Assembly: GCA_905221605.1 (NCBI GenBank)
Contig: CAJNDS010001680.1
Span: 383,501 to 447,500, forward strand
Direction of reading: 5' to 3'
Origin: Symbiodinium natans
Taxonomy: Eukaryota > Sar > Dinophyceae > Suessiales > Symbiodiniaceae
Length of the DNA: 64,000 bases
This document shows, piece after piece, positions 52,395 to 62,873 of the stretch. The translations under genes were made by a program, and so were the position numbers. The notes beneath the pieces are model-generated. The model searched no databases, was not told where the DNA came from, and worked only from the letters and a program-made list of their open reading frames with translations. How positions within the stretch are numbered: position 1 is the stretch's first letter; each line of letters begins with the position of its first letter.

Positions 52395-53200
52395 CGTCAG
52401 CCATACATACTACTCTGCACCACTCACTGCGAAGGCTACTTACTGAAGATTCCTGAGATCGTGGAGGCTCTGTTGTGCACAGGCTTCGCTAAGTAGAAGA
52501 GTCGTTAGTAGGAGGGTAGCCTGAGGTAGGACGCCTGCGCGAGCGCCGTGTAGGCCGCGTGTCCAACGTAGCTGGTAGGTGGTGTCTGGGTGGCAGGAGG
52601 GTAGGCCCGCTGTGCGCACGCAAGGTAGCATGCAGTGGGAGTTGTAGGAGCCAGATTGGCAGCTGCCATCACATTATTTCTTTTCTGCTGCTTTGCTGTA
52701 CCATCGTCTCAGAGGCGTGACCGCTCAGGGCATGGGCCTGGATTTCTTCATAATGTCTGTTGCGCTTGGCATGGGCCGGGTCGTAGACCTGCAGTGCTCG
52801 ACCTCCCACCTCTCGGAATCAGCCCTAAACACAAGATCCTAAACCCTAAACCCCAAACCCTGAAAACCCTAAACCCTAAACCCTAATCCTGGTGCGCATT
52901 GCCCTTTCTGATTGGCAGGCACTGGCCACAGAGGATGCTGCGCCAGAGGCCCGCAGACACTCTGTACGTGGGTTCTGTCAAAACATCCAAAGGGTTTAGG
53001 GTTTAGGGTTTAGGGTTTAGGGTATGGGGTTTAGGGTTTATAAGGGTTTAGGGTTTAGGGTTTAGGGTTTAGGGTCAGGGCCAGGCAACCCCCCCCATTC
53101 TCGAGCCGAGAATGGGGGGGGGTGGAAATATGGCCTTGAAAAGCCAGGCGCACCCTCATTCTCGAGCCGAGAGCTGGGCGGTGAAGGTTTTGGGTTTTGA
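52395..53200. other. Unique DNA then short ITS tracts
   Basis: Open frames on both strands at 52440-52886 without a clear choice; C tract at 52830-52885; T tracts at 52990-53075. Confidence 0.45.
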
Positions 53201-53548
53201 GGTTATTCTAGCCCTTTGTTTCTGTTGAAAGCTGAGGGCGCGATTTGAGGGTAATTTGAGGGCTTCGGGTCCCTAGCAAAGGTGTGTGTGTGTGGCTGAA
53301 GAGTGACCAACCTGATCATCGCTTTCATTGTCTTCGCTCCCAATCCCGAATGTTTACTGACATTGGTGCATTGGGCTTCTGGCGAACGGGCCCAGCAACC
53401 AAAGCGAACCCAGGCTCCCTCAGCTTCGAGCACCCACGTCCTAGGGCAACTGACCTGAGCGCGATTTGTTTGAGAGAACAAACAAGACTGGTTTCCCGCA
53501 ATGCGGGGAACCATTCCTGTAGGGCTTAGTGGCCTTCCCGGAGTGGTT

Positions 53549-54790
53549 CCCCGCGCAAAACGTAAACCTGCAGGTCGTCATACATCGAATCCTCGCGTCA
53601 TCCAGCTCTTTGGAGCTGGGCCATTGAGTTTTCAATGATGTTCATGCGTATGCCAGCGGGCCCCGCCAGCGGGCCCCGCCAGCGGGCCCCGCCAGCGGGC
53701 CCCGCCAGCGGGCCCTGTCAGCGGGCCCTGCCAGCGGGCCCCGCCAACCGCGCGAAACGTAAACCTGCATGTCGTCACAGATGGAATCCTCGCGTCATCC
53801 AGCTCTTTTGAGCTGGGCCATTGAGTTTTCAATGCATTGAGTTTTCAATGATGTTCATGCGAATGCTGTTTGGTAAAAATTGTCCGTCCCCAGCGGGGCC
53901 CGCCGGCGGGCCCCGCCCACGGGCCCCGGCGGCGGGCCCCGCCAGCCAAACACGCGAAACATGAACCTGTCGTCACGAATGGATCGAATCTTCGCGTCCT
54001 TCAGCCATTCTTCAACAGTATTTGTTGTTTTTCCTGGGCCATGGAATTTTCCTTGTCATCATCGCGGCATCATCATTCTTGCGCTCTTAAGTTACTTCTC
54101 CATCCCCAGCGGGCCCCGCCAGCGGGCCCCGCCAGCGGGCCCCGCCAGCGGGCCCCACCAACCGCGCGAAACGTAAACCTGCGTGTCGTCACGCATGGAA
54201 TCCTCGCGTTATCCAGCTCTTTTGAGCTGGGCCATTGAATTTTTAATGCATTGAGTTTTCAATGATGTTCATGCGAATGCTGTTTGGTAAAAATTGTCCG
54301 TCCCCAGCGGGGCCCGCCGGCGGGCCCCGCCCACGGGCCCCGGCGGCGGGCCCCGCCAGCCAAACACGCGAAACAATGAACCTGTCGTCACGAATGGATC
54401 GAATCTTCGCGTCCTTCAGCCATTCTTCAACAGTATTTGTTGTTTTTCCTGGGCCATGGAATTTTCCTTGTCATCATCGCGGCATCATCATTCTTGCGCT
54501 CTTAAGTTACTTCTCCATCCCCAGCGGGCCCCGCCAGCGGGTCCCGCCAGCGGGTCCCGCCAGCGGGCCCCGCTGTGGCGGGCCCCGCCAGCGGGCCCCG
54601 CCAGCGAGCCCCGCCAGCGGGCCCCGCCAACCGCGCGAAACGTAAACCTGCATGTCGTCGCACATGGAATCCTCGCGTCATCCAGCTCTTTTGAGCAGGG
54701 CCATTGAGTTTTCAATGCTGTTCATTCGTATGCTGTTTGGTAAAAATTGTCCGTCCCCAGCGGGGCCCGCCAAGCGGGAAGCATGAGTCG
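53549..54790. repeat. Composite GC-rich repeat: 13-bp arrays in a 414-bp tandem unit
   Basis: AGCGGGCCCCGCC repeats in arrays at about 53660-53745, 54108-54155 and 54523-54630. ATGTTCATGCGAATGCTG occurs at 53851 and 54265, fixing a 414-bp period. Four copies of CCAGCTC-TTTT-GAGCTGG followed by ATTGA-GTTT-TCAAT form two adjacent hairpins. ORFs on both strands (GPASGPRQRAPP and relatives) follow the arrays. Confidence 0.9.
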
Positions 54791-54959
54791 AAACATAACC
54801 CTGTCAGCTCATCCTGCTTAAGTGAAGGTAACAACTTGTGTTTTTCCGAAGGCAATCAATACCTGCGGCCCACGCGCGTCCTGCAGTGGGCCCCCAGCGG
54901 GCCAACAATCCACAGCAAAACATTGAAGTTTATAATTGTCCGCCAAACGTGCAGGAAGT

Positions 54960-55400
54960 CTGTTACGCAGGGTTCGCTTGGAAGGTGTGAGGGGTGTTTG
55001 GCTGGGAAACTTTGGTTTACGCATCGGATCCTGGTTGAAATTGGGAAAGGCCTTGATTGGAGTGAAATTCGCTTGTCCAAGACTGTCGACAAGGGCCCGC
55101 CGCGAGATGCTCATGGTTCCGATGCATCTCTACAAGGCGGAAGTCCTGCGTGCGAGTTGCGTGCGCTAGTTTTCAGCCAGGAATTATGTTGTGCAAGATT
55201 CGGTTAGAATGTGTGAGGGGAGTTTCGCTGGGAAACTGTGGTTTACGCATCGGATCCTGGCTAAATCCTGACAAGCCTTGACTGGATTGAAATTCGCTTG
55301 TCCAAGACTGTGGGCAAGGCCCGCCGCGGTTCCGATGCATCTCTACAAGGCGGATGTCCTGCCTGCGAGTTGCGTGCACTGGTTTCTAGCCAGTACTTTG
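54960..55400. repeat. Tandem duplication of about 235 bp
   Basis: TTTACGCATCGGATCCTGG recurs at about 55016 and 55251; TTCGCTTGTCCAAGACTGT and GATGCATCTCTACAAGGCGG recur as well. Indels separate the copies. The second copy runs into the gene at 55511. Confidence 0.85.
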
Positions 55401-55510
55401 CGCGCGCTGTTCTGAGGCTCGCGCCAGGACTGGTTCAGAAAGCACATGTCACTACAGTTATGTTCTGTGCAATCGCTAGAGTCCGGAATCTGGAACTGAG
55501 TGAGCCAGCC

Positions 55511-55804
55511 ATGGCCGCTGCTCTCCCGCTGGTGAAGAAGGAGCCAACAAAAGAACCAAAGACAAAGGTCAAGGACCGGGAGAACTCTCGCAGCACTTCT
55601 CGCTTGAGGCTGACTCCTGATGAAGTCCGGATGATCAACGAGTATCGAGAGAGTGGCAGCACAGAGAATGCCAAACTACGAGATCAGCTGAAAGCTGTTG
55701 AAGCGTACTGCGAAGGCCTGAAGCGGCGAGTCTTCTGTGTGTTGCAGCGCGTGAAAGGGGAAAGCGTTGCGAAACACTGGCAAGAACATCAGGAGTACTT
55801 GTAG
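55511..55804 (+). CDS. Charged 97-residue protein
   Basis: ATG 55511 lies in GCCATGGCC, a good eukaryotic start context; stop TAG at 55802. N-terminal AAALPLVKKEPTKEPKTKVK is lysine-rich; the middle has SRLRLTPDEVRMINEYRESG and the rest (NAKLRDQLKAVEAYCEGLKR) looks like a short coiled coil. The frame is open further upstream to 55298, through the duplicated DNA, so an earlier start is possible. Uninterrupted by ITS. Function unknown. Confidence 0.6.
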   Translation: MAAALPLVKKEPTKEPKTKVKDRENSRSTSRLRLTPDEVRMINEYRESGSTENAKLRDQLKAVEAYCEGLKRRVFCVLQRVKGESVAKHWQEHQEYL

Positions 55805-55879
55805 CGGCGTTTTGCTGTGGCCTGCCTTGAGTAGAGTTCTGACCAACTTGGAACTTTCTACTCGCTTCTGTTAAGCGTC

Positions 55880-56188
55880 ATGTCGCATATGGTGCAAAGC
55901 AGGCCGCAGCTGGGATTCCGATGTGTAATCCAGAGGGTTGATCATGTTTGCTGGGCGCGCAGCTTGCAAAAACAGCTGATATGCCGCATGAGAATAGAGC
56001 CTGGCTTCTGCAGGGTGTGGCAGTCAGTTGTGGAAGTGCAGGCTTGCCAGTTTGGGCTCCAATCTGCACGTGCGGAAGCCATGTTGCTGAATGAGCGTGC
56101 ATCAAAAATTCTGCATAGATGCAGAGATGAACCATTGGTGAAGAGATTCCACGCCACTCCCTCGGGCATAGGAGCCTTCGGCTCATGA
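55880..56188 (+). CDS. Possible 102-codon ORF
   Basis: ATG 55880 to TGA 56186. The last part (ARAEAMLLNERASKILHRCR) looks protein-like. An acceptor GGCTTCTGCAG near 56020 may mean only the last 55 codons are exon. A minus frame (55942-56430) overlaps and is less balanced. Confidence 0.35.
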   Translation: MSHMVQSRPQLGFRCVIQRVDHVCWARSLQKQLICRMRIEPGFCRVWQSVVEVQACQFGLQSARAEAMLLNERASKILHRCRDEPLVKRFHATPSGIGAFGS

Positions 56189-56189
56189 C

Positions 56190-58450
56190 GCCGACCCTGC
56201 AGGAGACAAGGGTTCAGGGTTACAAGTTTAGGCTTCTCAAAGCCGAAGACCCCGCAGGAGAAATAGGGTTCAGGGTGAGCTTTTGCAGCCAAGTCCAATT
56301 TCCTCAAGAGGACGGTGGGGTCCATCGGGGTGGCGGGGGTGGGGTTGGCGGGGGGGGGGGGGGTGTCGTATGGTGATTGGTTTGGGAAGGAGGGGCTTGG
56401 GGCTGCCAGGCTGCTCCAGGCAGAAGACACCGTAGAGGGCTCCGTGGCCCAGTTGTCTCTGGATCATGTCAGTCATGTTCTGCAGCCGAGGGACCGCAAT
56501 TCTTTTCCTCAAGTAAGTTGATCCTTGGCATCCTTTGAATGTACATGAATGTTTCTCAGACTGGCCGAACCACAATCACATGGTAGCATGCTGCAGTGAC
56601 CCAAGGAGATAAGATAAGTAAGGGGCCCATTTAGTCAAGCAAGAGGCGCGTTTTGCGCCATGGCTGCTGAGTTATGCCAGTTCGTGTCGTTGCCATCAAG
56701 GGTTTGCTCCTCTTCTTCAAGCGTGCCTTGCACTGCAAATCGATCAAAGTCTTTACCCGTGTGCGCTTCTAGAGTTTTCGAATTGCACCTAGTAGCATGG
56801 CCCGGCTGGGACTCTCGCAAGGTCGTGCGGAGCGTTGCGATCGGCACCGGGATGCGGAGCTGCAAGATCTGAGAGTGTTTCGACACTGAGTAGGAATTGT
56901 GTTCTGAACTGCCACGCAAGCTGCAACTTGCAAGCCTTCACGCGCTCAGAACCAAGGACCTCCTTGAGCGGAACATGAACCCTGCGTGCGAGCATGCTCT
57001 CGTCCTGCAGAAGTTTCGCCGCGGCGGCAGCCGTCGTGGCAACACTGAAGAAGATCCTCTTCCGCCCTTTGGCGTGTGACAGGCTACGTTTATAAATCGA
57101 AATCATACACAGCCACGACCAGGGTCGTCAGGCAGGGCTTCGTGAGCTTAAATTCAAAGGTGGAGCCGGTTCAGGGTTTCGGGCTTAGGGTCCGGACATC
57201 GTAGCCCGGATGCAGAAAGGGTTTTAAACCCTACAATAAAACTGAATCGAAAGCCTTCCTTATAAAAGTCACAACAAGGGTCGGTTCACGGGGGTGAGCT
57301 CGAGGAGGGCAATGTTTGCTGAGCCTGGGGTCGTCATCGCTGGGAGTTGGCAGGCTGACTGTCTGCCGTTTTGCCAGACATCGTTTCGACGCCATGCTCC
57401 TTGCTTAAAGCGACGCGGCTGGTGGGATTGTTCGTCCAGGTTTCTTTCTGTATCTGGCTGCCCCAACGAAAGACGGTGCATCCAGTTGCCAAACGGACGG
57501 AGTGGCAAAAGGGACGGAGCGCGTTTTGGGGGTTTAAGGCTCCAGTTTTGGGGTGTGGCAACTCCTAAACAGCTCTAGCAGCAGCTTCACGAAATCTTCA
57601 TTAAACCATTCCCGTAAAAACTCTCTGGGTTTGAGGATTCAGGGTTTAGGGGTCCAAAAGTTTCGGGTCTCGGGTTGAGGGGTCTCAGGGTTTCTATTGA
57701 GAACATTGTGCCCCACGGTTCGCAATTCTTGAACTTGTCAATTAAGGTCCTCTCAGGGCACGGCATTTTAGCGGCTTTGTGCAAAGGCTGTGGCTGCAGA
57801 TGCAACGGGGTTGAACAAGCGAAAATGGTCCCAAAGCTGGGCCTGGCCGGGCATCGTTGTCAAGTGCCGCTGCAATCGTGCTCCACGTGCGTTGCAGCAA
57901 GTGTGCTCAGATTGCCGCCCGATTTCGCCTTGATATCCTTGGCTAGGATCCATCCTGCCATGTTCTATTGCGCAGTGCCCGACTTGGCTCGTGCTGTTCG
58001 CGACGGCGCGAGCGGCGGCGGGGGGTTCGTGTCTCTCTAAGCATCTTGTGGGGGTCTGCTTACAGCGTGACGGGGTTTAGGGTTTAGGTTGTCGTTTCGA
58101 CCCGTCGTCACCTCTAAGTGCAATGCATGTGTGCCCGAGGATGGGGGTCTCTTATACTGTTGTAGTATTCTTCGGCTTTACATGAAACGTCTGTGTAAGT
58201 GGGTGGAGGGGTCTGGCTTCTGTCGACTTTTCTAGGGGTGGGGGAGTTGCCGAGGTTTAGGGTTTGCAGAAATTTCGCCCAGGCAGCAGTTCTGTACCCG
58301 ACGGCAAAGTTGGCTGCGTGGTCGATTGTGCGCAAAGCCATAAAGCCGTTGCGCGGCCACCTCAGTCTCCCCGCGCTCCCTCAGACAAGGTCCACCCAGG
58401 CCTGCCTGGCTTAGACTGCGTAGGCAGCTGCAGTCTGACAGTCTTCTTTG
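56190..58450. other. Unique region with unresolved ORFs
   Basis: Frames on both strands: 56660-56872 (+), 56635-56919 (-), 56789-57106 (-), 57269-57508 (-), 57675-58040 (+, cysteine-rich CKGCGCRCNG). Few ITS units (57175, 58075, 58258). Probably coding in part, but I could not decide strand or exon limits. Confidence 0.4.
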
Positions 58451-58468
58451 TGCATGTTTATTGCGCAG

Positions 58469-58573
58469 GAGTCAGCTGCCGCCCGTCTTGCTTTGATCAC
58501 GAAAGCCGCAAGCTCCACTGTGCGCGTGCTGCGTGTGTCTGTGAGTGCAAGCGAATGGGCACTGTGGCAAGCA
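58469..58573 (+). CDS. Exon of the 58.5-59.6 kb gene
   Basis: Acceptor GTTTATTGCGCAG (ends 58468). Frame ESAAARLALITKAASSTVRV then LRVSVSASEWALWQA. The exon may end at AAGCAG followed by GCCGG, a GC donor as is frequent in dinoflagellates. Joining to the next exon is inferred. Confidence 0.42.
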
Positions 58574-58800
58574 GGCCGGTTCTCACACTGTTTCTCCTCT
58601 CTGCTTCGCCTCACATGTGTTGGGGGCTCTTGGCCCCGAAGCCTCCTTAGGATTATTTCTGTGGTGCTGCGAGGTGGCTTCAAGCGGGAGAGATGCGCTC
58701 TCACTGGTGCCACAACCTGGCTTCCTGGCTGCACTGACGGAGCACTGGCGCTCAGGCCATGTCAACGGGTGGCCTATCTACGTTTGTAGTGACTGGGCAG

Positions 58801-59050
58801 GTGCGGATTCATCCCAGAGCTCAAGCGCGACTGGACGGTTGAGAAGCTGACCCCGAAGGTCACTTGGGCGGGGCCGGGCTCCGAGCCAGACAAGGACTCG
58901 CCCACCACGCTCTTCCTCTTTGCCTCCTTGGGGGACAGTGACTGGCCCGGCCAGATCACCTCGGACTTCTTCCGCCCCTTGAACGCAATCCCGCTCGCCA
59001 ATTCGCTGGAGAACGCTGTGCTGCATGTTTGCAAGAAGCCGCATTTCAGT
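58801..59050 (+). CDS. Second exon of the 58.5-59.6 kb gene
   Basis: Acceptor GTAGTGACTGGGCAG (ends 58800). Stop-free frame CGFIPELKRDWTVEKLTPKV then TWAGPGSEPDKDSPTTLFLF and DFFRPLNAIPLANSLENAVL. Strong third-position GC. The end is near 59050 (PHFS), where an intron to about 59099 shifts the frame. No family recognised. Confidence 0.55.
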
Positions 59051-59098
59051 GTCGTATTTGTGTCATTCCTCAAGCCTTGGTCTTCTGAGTCAACTTCT

Positions 59099-59606
59099 GA
59101 GGCTATCAATGCATGCGGCGCTGACGCGTCACGGGCTCGCGCCAGAGACGTCGACCGACGCCCTCTGGAACAAGTCCGCCTTGCAGTTGCAGGACTACGT
59201 CCACGTGCTGATGTTGCAGGTCCCGACAGAAGCCTTGTTCGACATGGGGCTCGGCCGCATGGGGCCGCATTTTGTCCTGACAGATGACCCGGCAGTGATC
59301 TTCGAGAAGGACCAGCCTGACAAGGCCTGGATCCGGCAGGGCGGCCAGCGCAAGTACGAGGCATCGTGCATCAAGGGGAAGGCGACGCTGGAGTGGACTC
59401 AGGGCCCAACGGAGACTCTCGAGAAGCTGCTCGCGCAGGCCAATGTCCATTCGTTGCGGGCGCAGCACGCTCGCCTCCTGGCCGAGGCTGGAGAAATTGC
59501 CGCTGACATCGCGTGGTACTCGGCCATCGTTGAGACGGCAAGCAGTGATCAAAAGGGCCAGAAGCGCCCTGAGCCAGGGTCGGACGGAAAGGAGCCGTGC
59601 CCCTAG
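59099..59606 (+). CDS. Terminal exon of the 58.5-59.6 kb gene
   Basis: Acceptor ACTTCTGAG (ends about 59098). About 168 codons to TAG 59604: LSMHAALTRHGLAPETSTDA, DYVHVLMLQVPTEALFDMGL, EKDQPDKAWIRQGGQRKYEA, a helical ARLLAEAGEIAADIAWYSA, and a polar tail SSDQKGQKRPEPGSDG. AG+G joins the previous exon in phase. It looks like a soluble globular protein with a helical C-terminus. Function unknown. Confidence 0.6.
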
Positions 59607-59763
59607 TCTAGACTCACTAGACCAGATCATGCGCAGGCTCTGGAAGGGCTGATGGCCCGCGACGAGCCACTTTAGGACCACATGAGCGCACTGAAACCTG
59701 CATCCCTTGTTGCTCTGGTGCCACAGCGGCAATGGCATGGTCTCATTCATAGGTGCGCTAGTC

Positions 59764-59940
59764 AGGTCTGTAAGTTCCTGGCTGCAGACGCAAGCTGAAG
59801 TACGCATGTGGTTTCTTTCGGATCCAGAGCACCAAGGTTTTTTTGATTCTGCTTTGCAGTATGTCCTGACTGGCAAGGTCCCATGGCCTGATCAGAAAGT
59901 GGTGCAGAGTATTGGCTTGCGATCAGCACAGGTAGCTTGA
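59764..59940 (+). CDS. Exon-like ORF after the previous stop
   Basis: Frame RSVSSWLQTQAEVRMWFLSD then PEHQGFFDSALQYVLTGKVP, TGA at 59938. It could be the last exon of another transcript or an alternative 3' exon. AG at 59766 may be the acceptor. Confidence 0.4.
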   Translation, partial: RSVSSWLQTQAEVRMWFLSDPEHQGFFDSALQYVLTGKVPWPDQKVVQSIGLRSAQVA

Positions 59941-60129
59941 AGAGCAACGTGATTGTTCGGCAATGACCCCGCGATTTCTTCGTCGTGAGGTTAGGGTTTG
60001 GGGGTTGGGGTTTGGGGTTTAGAGTTAGACAACGAGCTCAGGGTGTAGGGTTCAGGGCCCTTAACGCCTTAAGCAAGCGGGCACGTATACAGGTTTCGGT
60101 TTGTGGGTTACGAGGGATATAAGGGTTTT

Positions 60130-60990
60130 AGGGCCCCTAAACCCTGCTAAACCCCAAACCCGAGAACTCCCTGAAAAGCCTCAGCCCTCTTATCAACCTG
60201 AAGGTGCTCCTCTAGTCCTTCGGCGGGATCTACGGGCTTTTGGGTTTTGGGGTTGAAGGGTTGATAGGGCAAAAAGGGAGATAAGGGTTTTAGGGTTTTA
60301 GGGTCCCTAAACCCTACTAAACCCCAAAGATCTACGGGCTTTTGGGTTTTGGGGTTGAAGGGTTGATAGGGCAAAAGGGAGATAAGGGTTTTAGGGTTTT
60401 AGGGCCCCTTAAACCCTGCTAAACCCCAAAGATCTACGGGCTTTTGGGTTTTGGGGTTCAAGGGTTGCTAGGGCAAAAAGGGATTTAAGGGTTTTAGGGC
60501 CCCCTAAACCCTGCTAAACCCCAAACCCGAAAACCCCCTCAAAAGCCTCAGCCCTTCGGCGGGATCTACGGGCTTTTGGGGATTGGGGTTGGGGGCTTGA
60601 TAGGGTGAAGAGCCGAAAACTCCCTCAAAAGCCTCAGCCCTCTTATCAACCTGAAGGTGCTCCTCTACTTGGAGGTTCATGGTACCTACCAACCAATTAT
60701 AACTGGGCTTATTAGAACTGGGATAACCCCTATAAGGCCCTCTAGGGGTATTATAAGTAGGGTTATAAGTACAGTTATAATTGGTTAGTAAGTACCATGA
60801 ACCTCCGTCGGCGGGATCTACGGGCTTTTGGGGATTGGGGTTGCGGGGTTGATAGGGTGAAGAAGGATTTAAGGGTTTTAGGGTTTTAGGGCCCCTAAAT
60901 CCTGCTAAACCCCAAACCCGAAATCTCCCTGAAAAGCCTCAGCCCTCTTGTCAATCTGAAGGTGCTCATCTGGCCCTTCGGCGGGATCTG
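60130..60990. repeat. Compound tandem repeat, about six units
   Basis: Units carry GATCTACGGGCTTTTGGG, GGTTGATAGGGC, AAGGGTTTTAGGG, CCTGCTAAACCCCAAA and, in three units, AAAGCCTCAGCCCTCTT plus AACCTGAAGGTGCTCCTCT. Unit length varies from about 100 to 190 bp. Minus frames repeat NPKTQKPVDPAEGLEEHLQV, perhaps an old exon copied within the array. Confidence 0.85.
60668..60806. repeat. Fold-back element, family B, near-perfect and recently inserted
   Basis: Arms CTTGGAGGTTCATGGTACCT and CATGAACCTCC; almost all of the 139 bp pairs with itself. It interrupts one unit of the compound repeat; the neighbouring units at 60205-60235 and 60950-60985 show the site without it. Confidence 0.85.
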
Positions 60991-60999
60991 CTTCACCAC

Positions 61000-61290
61000 A
61001 TGGCCCCAGGCGGAGCGGAGGGAAGACGGCGCCAAGGATTACCGTTTACGGGTTTTTATAGGATTTGGGGTTTCAAGGGTTCAGGCTTTCACGCTCGAAC
61101 TTTATCCTTTGAAACTTTAAGGTTTATAGTACCGGGTTTGGGGCTTCTGCCTTTGAGTTCGTGGGGAGCTTTTAGAGTTGTAGTCCCGGTGCTGGGTTCG
61201 GAACCCCAAGTATGCCCCGTCCAGTCTGGACGGCCGATAGTCGGGCTTCGGAACCGCCAGCCCCGGCAGTGGAGCAACATCCCCACAATT
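61000..61290. other. Unassigned segment
   Basis: A + frame of 97 codons (61000-61293) and shorter minus frames are open; residue mix does not favour one clearly. Confidence 0.35.
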
Positions 61291-61294
61291 TGAT

Positions 61295-61504
61295 TTACAT
61301 GCCCTGGCCCACCATGCCATTGTGCAGGTTCATGACATAATAGTCGCAGTATCCACCGTCCTGCTCGGACGGTGTATATTGCAGGTTGACGCTCGGAAAC
61401 CGCGAAGATGAGTGACAACTCTCCCCGCGCCAGACGCGAAATTCAATGGTGAAGCAGGGCCCCAGGGTAGCATCAGCCCTGGCGACGCAATGGCCATCAC
61501 GCAC
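61295..61504 (-). CDS. Possible exon, minus strand
   Basis: Frame GPCFTIEFRVWRGESCHSSS then VNLQYTPSEQDGGYCDYYVM, ending at a stop at 61295. Aromatic and cysteine residues give it a domain-like look. If real, it is a separate gene, opposed to the one at 61637. Confidence 0.35.
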   Translation of the reverse strand: MRDGHCVARADATLGPCFTIEFRVWRGESCHSSSRFPSVNLQYTPSEQDGGYCDYYVMNLHNGMVGQGM

Positions 61505-61636
61505 GAGTCCAGGCGTGTCCCTCTCACCGAAATTTCCTTGCAGGACCGATGTTGACTTGCCTCGTGCGATGTGGGGTTAGGCTTTCGTTTTGACTTCTAA
61601 CAAAGCACTTCTGATGTCACGGAGACGTGTTGTCAG

Positions 61637-62277
61637 CACCTGTTGAGGATGATAGTGGGTGGAGGGCTTTGACACAATCCCGTGTCGATGACCTGTACGA
61701 GGAGATCGTGAAAGGCCAGTGGGGCAAGAGCAACCTGGCGCCACCTTCTTTACTGGTCACTTCGAGTGTCTCTGGCCTCCAACCGGTTCCGAGCCAGAAG
61801 GATTCATTGTGGAGGTTGGGCAACGGCAAGCATTGCGTCCGAGCCTGGGCCACGTACCTGGAGAAACAAGCGCTGACCACACCAGAGACGATTGCAGCCG
61901 CAGCAGGCGATGGCTCGCTTGACTGCCTTGGTGCAGAAGGCAAGCTGGTCGTTACGGTTGGCCTGATGTGCCAGCTGGTAGAGTATGATTCCACCGACGC
62001 CCAGGACATTCTCATGCACATGGGTGTCCAGCACGATGCAGAGTCCGTCTCGAACACGTTCCAACAAACCAGCTTGCAATCGAAATACGACATCGTGGTT
62101 GCTGCGCAGGCAAGAGTGGCCGGCGGGACCCTCGACGCGGCCGTAAAGCTGCTCACGGACCAATTTGGTGCCAGCAAAAAGGCAACTTTCTGGCGTTGGG
62201 CCCACATGAGAGACGTGCTGCCGGAGCAAGTCAGGGTCAAGTTCGATGAACGGCGCGGCTTCATGCCACAGGGCTAT
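61637..62277 (+). CDS. First recognised exon of the 61.6-64 kb gene
   Basis: Acceptor GTGTTGTCAG (ends 61636). 213 stop-free codons: PVEDDSGWRALTQSRVDDLY, EEIVKGQWGKSNLAPPSLLV, NGKHCVRAWATYLEKQ, TPETIAAAAGDGSLDCLGAE, DIVVAAQARVAGGTLDAAVK, LLTDQFGASKKATFWRWAHM. The start (R-V-D-D-L-Y-x-x-I-x-x-G, then L-G-N-G-K-H) faintly recalls ParB/Srx-like domains; this is a guess. The frame meets TGA at 62293; a GC donor at 62278 (TAT then GCTTTT) would continue in phase into the next exon. Confidence 0.6.
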
Positions 62278-62328
62278 GCTTTTCGTACGCACTGAGGTGT
62301 GCACTTTGTATGGTTATCATAGTTACAG

Positions 62329-62647
62329 GGTTGCCAGAGCTTCGGCCTGCACCAACACCAGGTCTTTGACAATCGCTACATGACTGGCGTTGGAGAGGCA
62401 TCAAAGTTCAGATTGGGCCCAGTGTGGGCCATCGCTGCTTTCGAGCTCTTGTGTGACCACTTGGACGGGCAGCCTGACCCATCCGCCAGAGGCGTCACAG
62501 CCGCGCAGTTTGCCAGCGACTTTTGCAGGCCCTTGAAGGCCGGAGAGACATGGTGCAAGCAGCAAATGAGCAACTTCAAGAAGGTTGCAGAGTCATCCGG
62601 CAGCTTTCAGTGTCTCGTCTGCAGCTGGCGCATCGGGGTCGTCACAT
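62329..62647 (+). CDS. Second exon of the 61.6-64 kb gene
   Basis: Acceptor TCATAGTTACAG (ends 62328). Frame GCQSFGLHQHQVFDNRYMTG, KFRLGPVWAIAAFELLCDHL, FASDFCRPLKAGETWCKQQM, NFKKVAESSGSFQCLVCSWR. A GA donor at 62648 (ACAT then GAGGTTAG) would give a codon phase that fits the next exon; otherwise the frame stops at TGA 62647. Confidence 0.55.
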
Positions 62648-62731
62648 GAGGTTAGTATGAGCAGTGACACGGTAAAGTCTTGAAGTGATGAGCTCTGACA
62701 CGAAGGCGTGTTTCTGCTTGGCTGCGGACAG

Positions 62732-62803
62732 ACAAGGGCCGCAAGGCTGTGTTGAAGTGCTTGAGCGAGAAGGTGCCGCTCCCAGCTTCCTTTTGGAGAT
62801 ACT
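62732..62803 (+). CDS. Third exon of the 61.6-64 kb gene
   Basis: Acceptor GGCTGCGGACAG (ends 62731); frame KGRKAVLKCLSEKVPLPASF then WRY; consensus donor GTAAGT at 62804. 72 bp. Confidence 0.6.
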
Positions 62804-62817
62804 GTAAGTCAACAAGC

Positions 62818-62873
62818 TCAGGGTTTAGGGTTTAGGGTTTAGGGTTTAGGGTTTAGGGTTTAGGGTTTAGGGC
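62818..62873. repeat. Interstitial telomeric array (TTTAGGG)8 inside an intron
   Basis: Starts 14 bp after the donor at 62804, so it lies in the 5' part of an intron. Confidence 0.95.

Noticed and set aside
53970-54000. tRNA B-box-like ATGGATCGAATCTTCG.
   Set aside because: No A box or cloverleaf around it; part of the 414-bp repeat.
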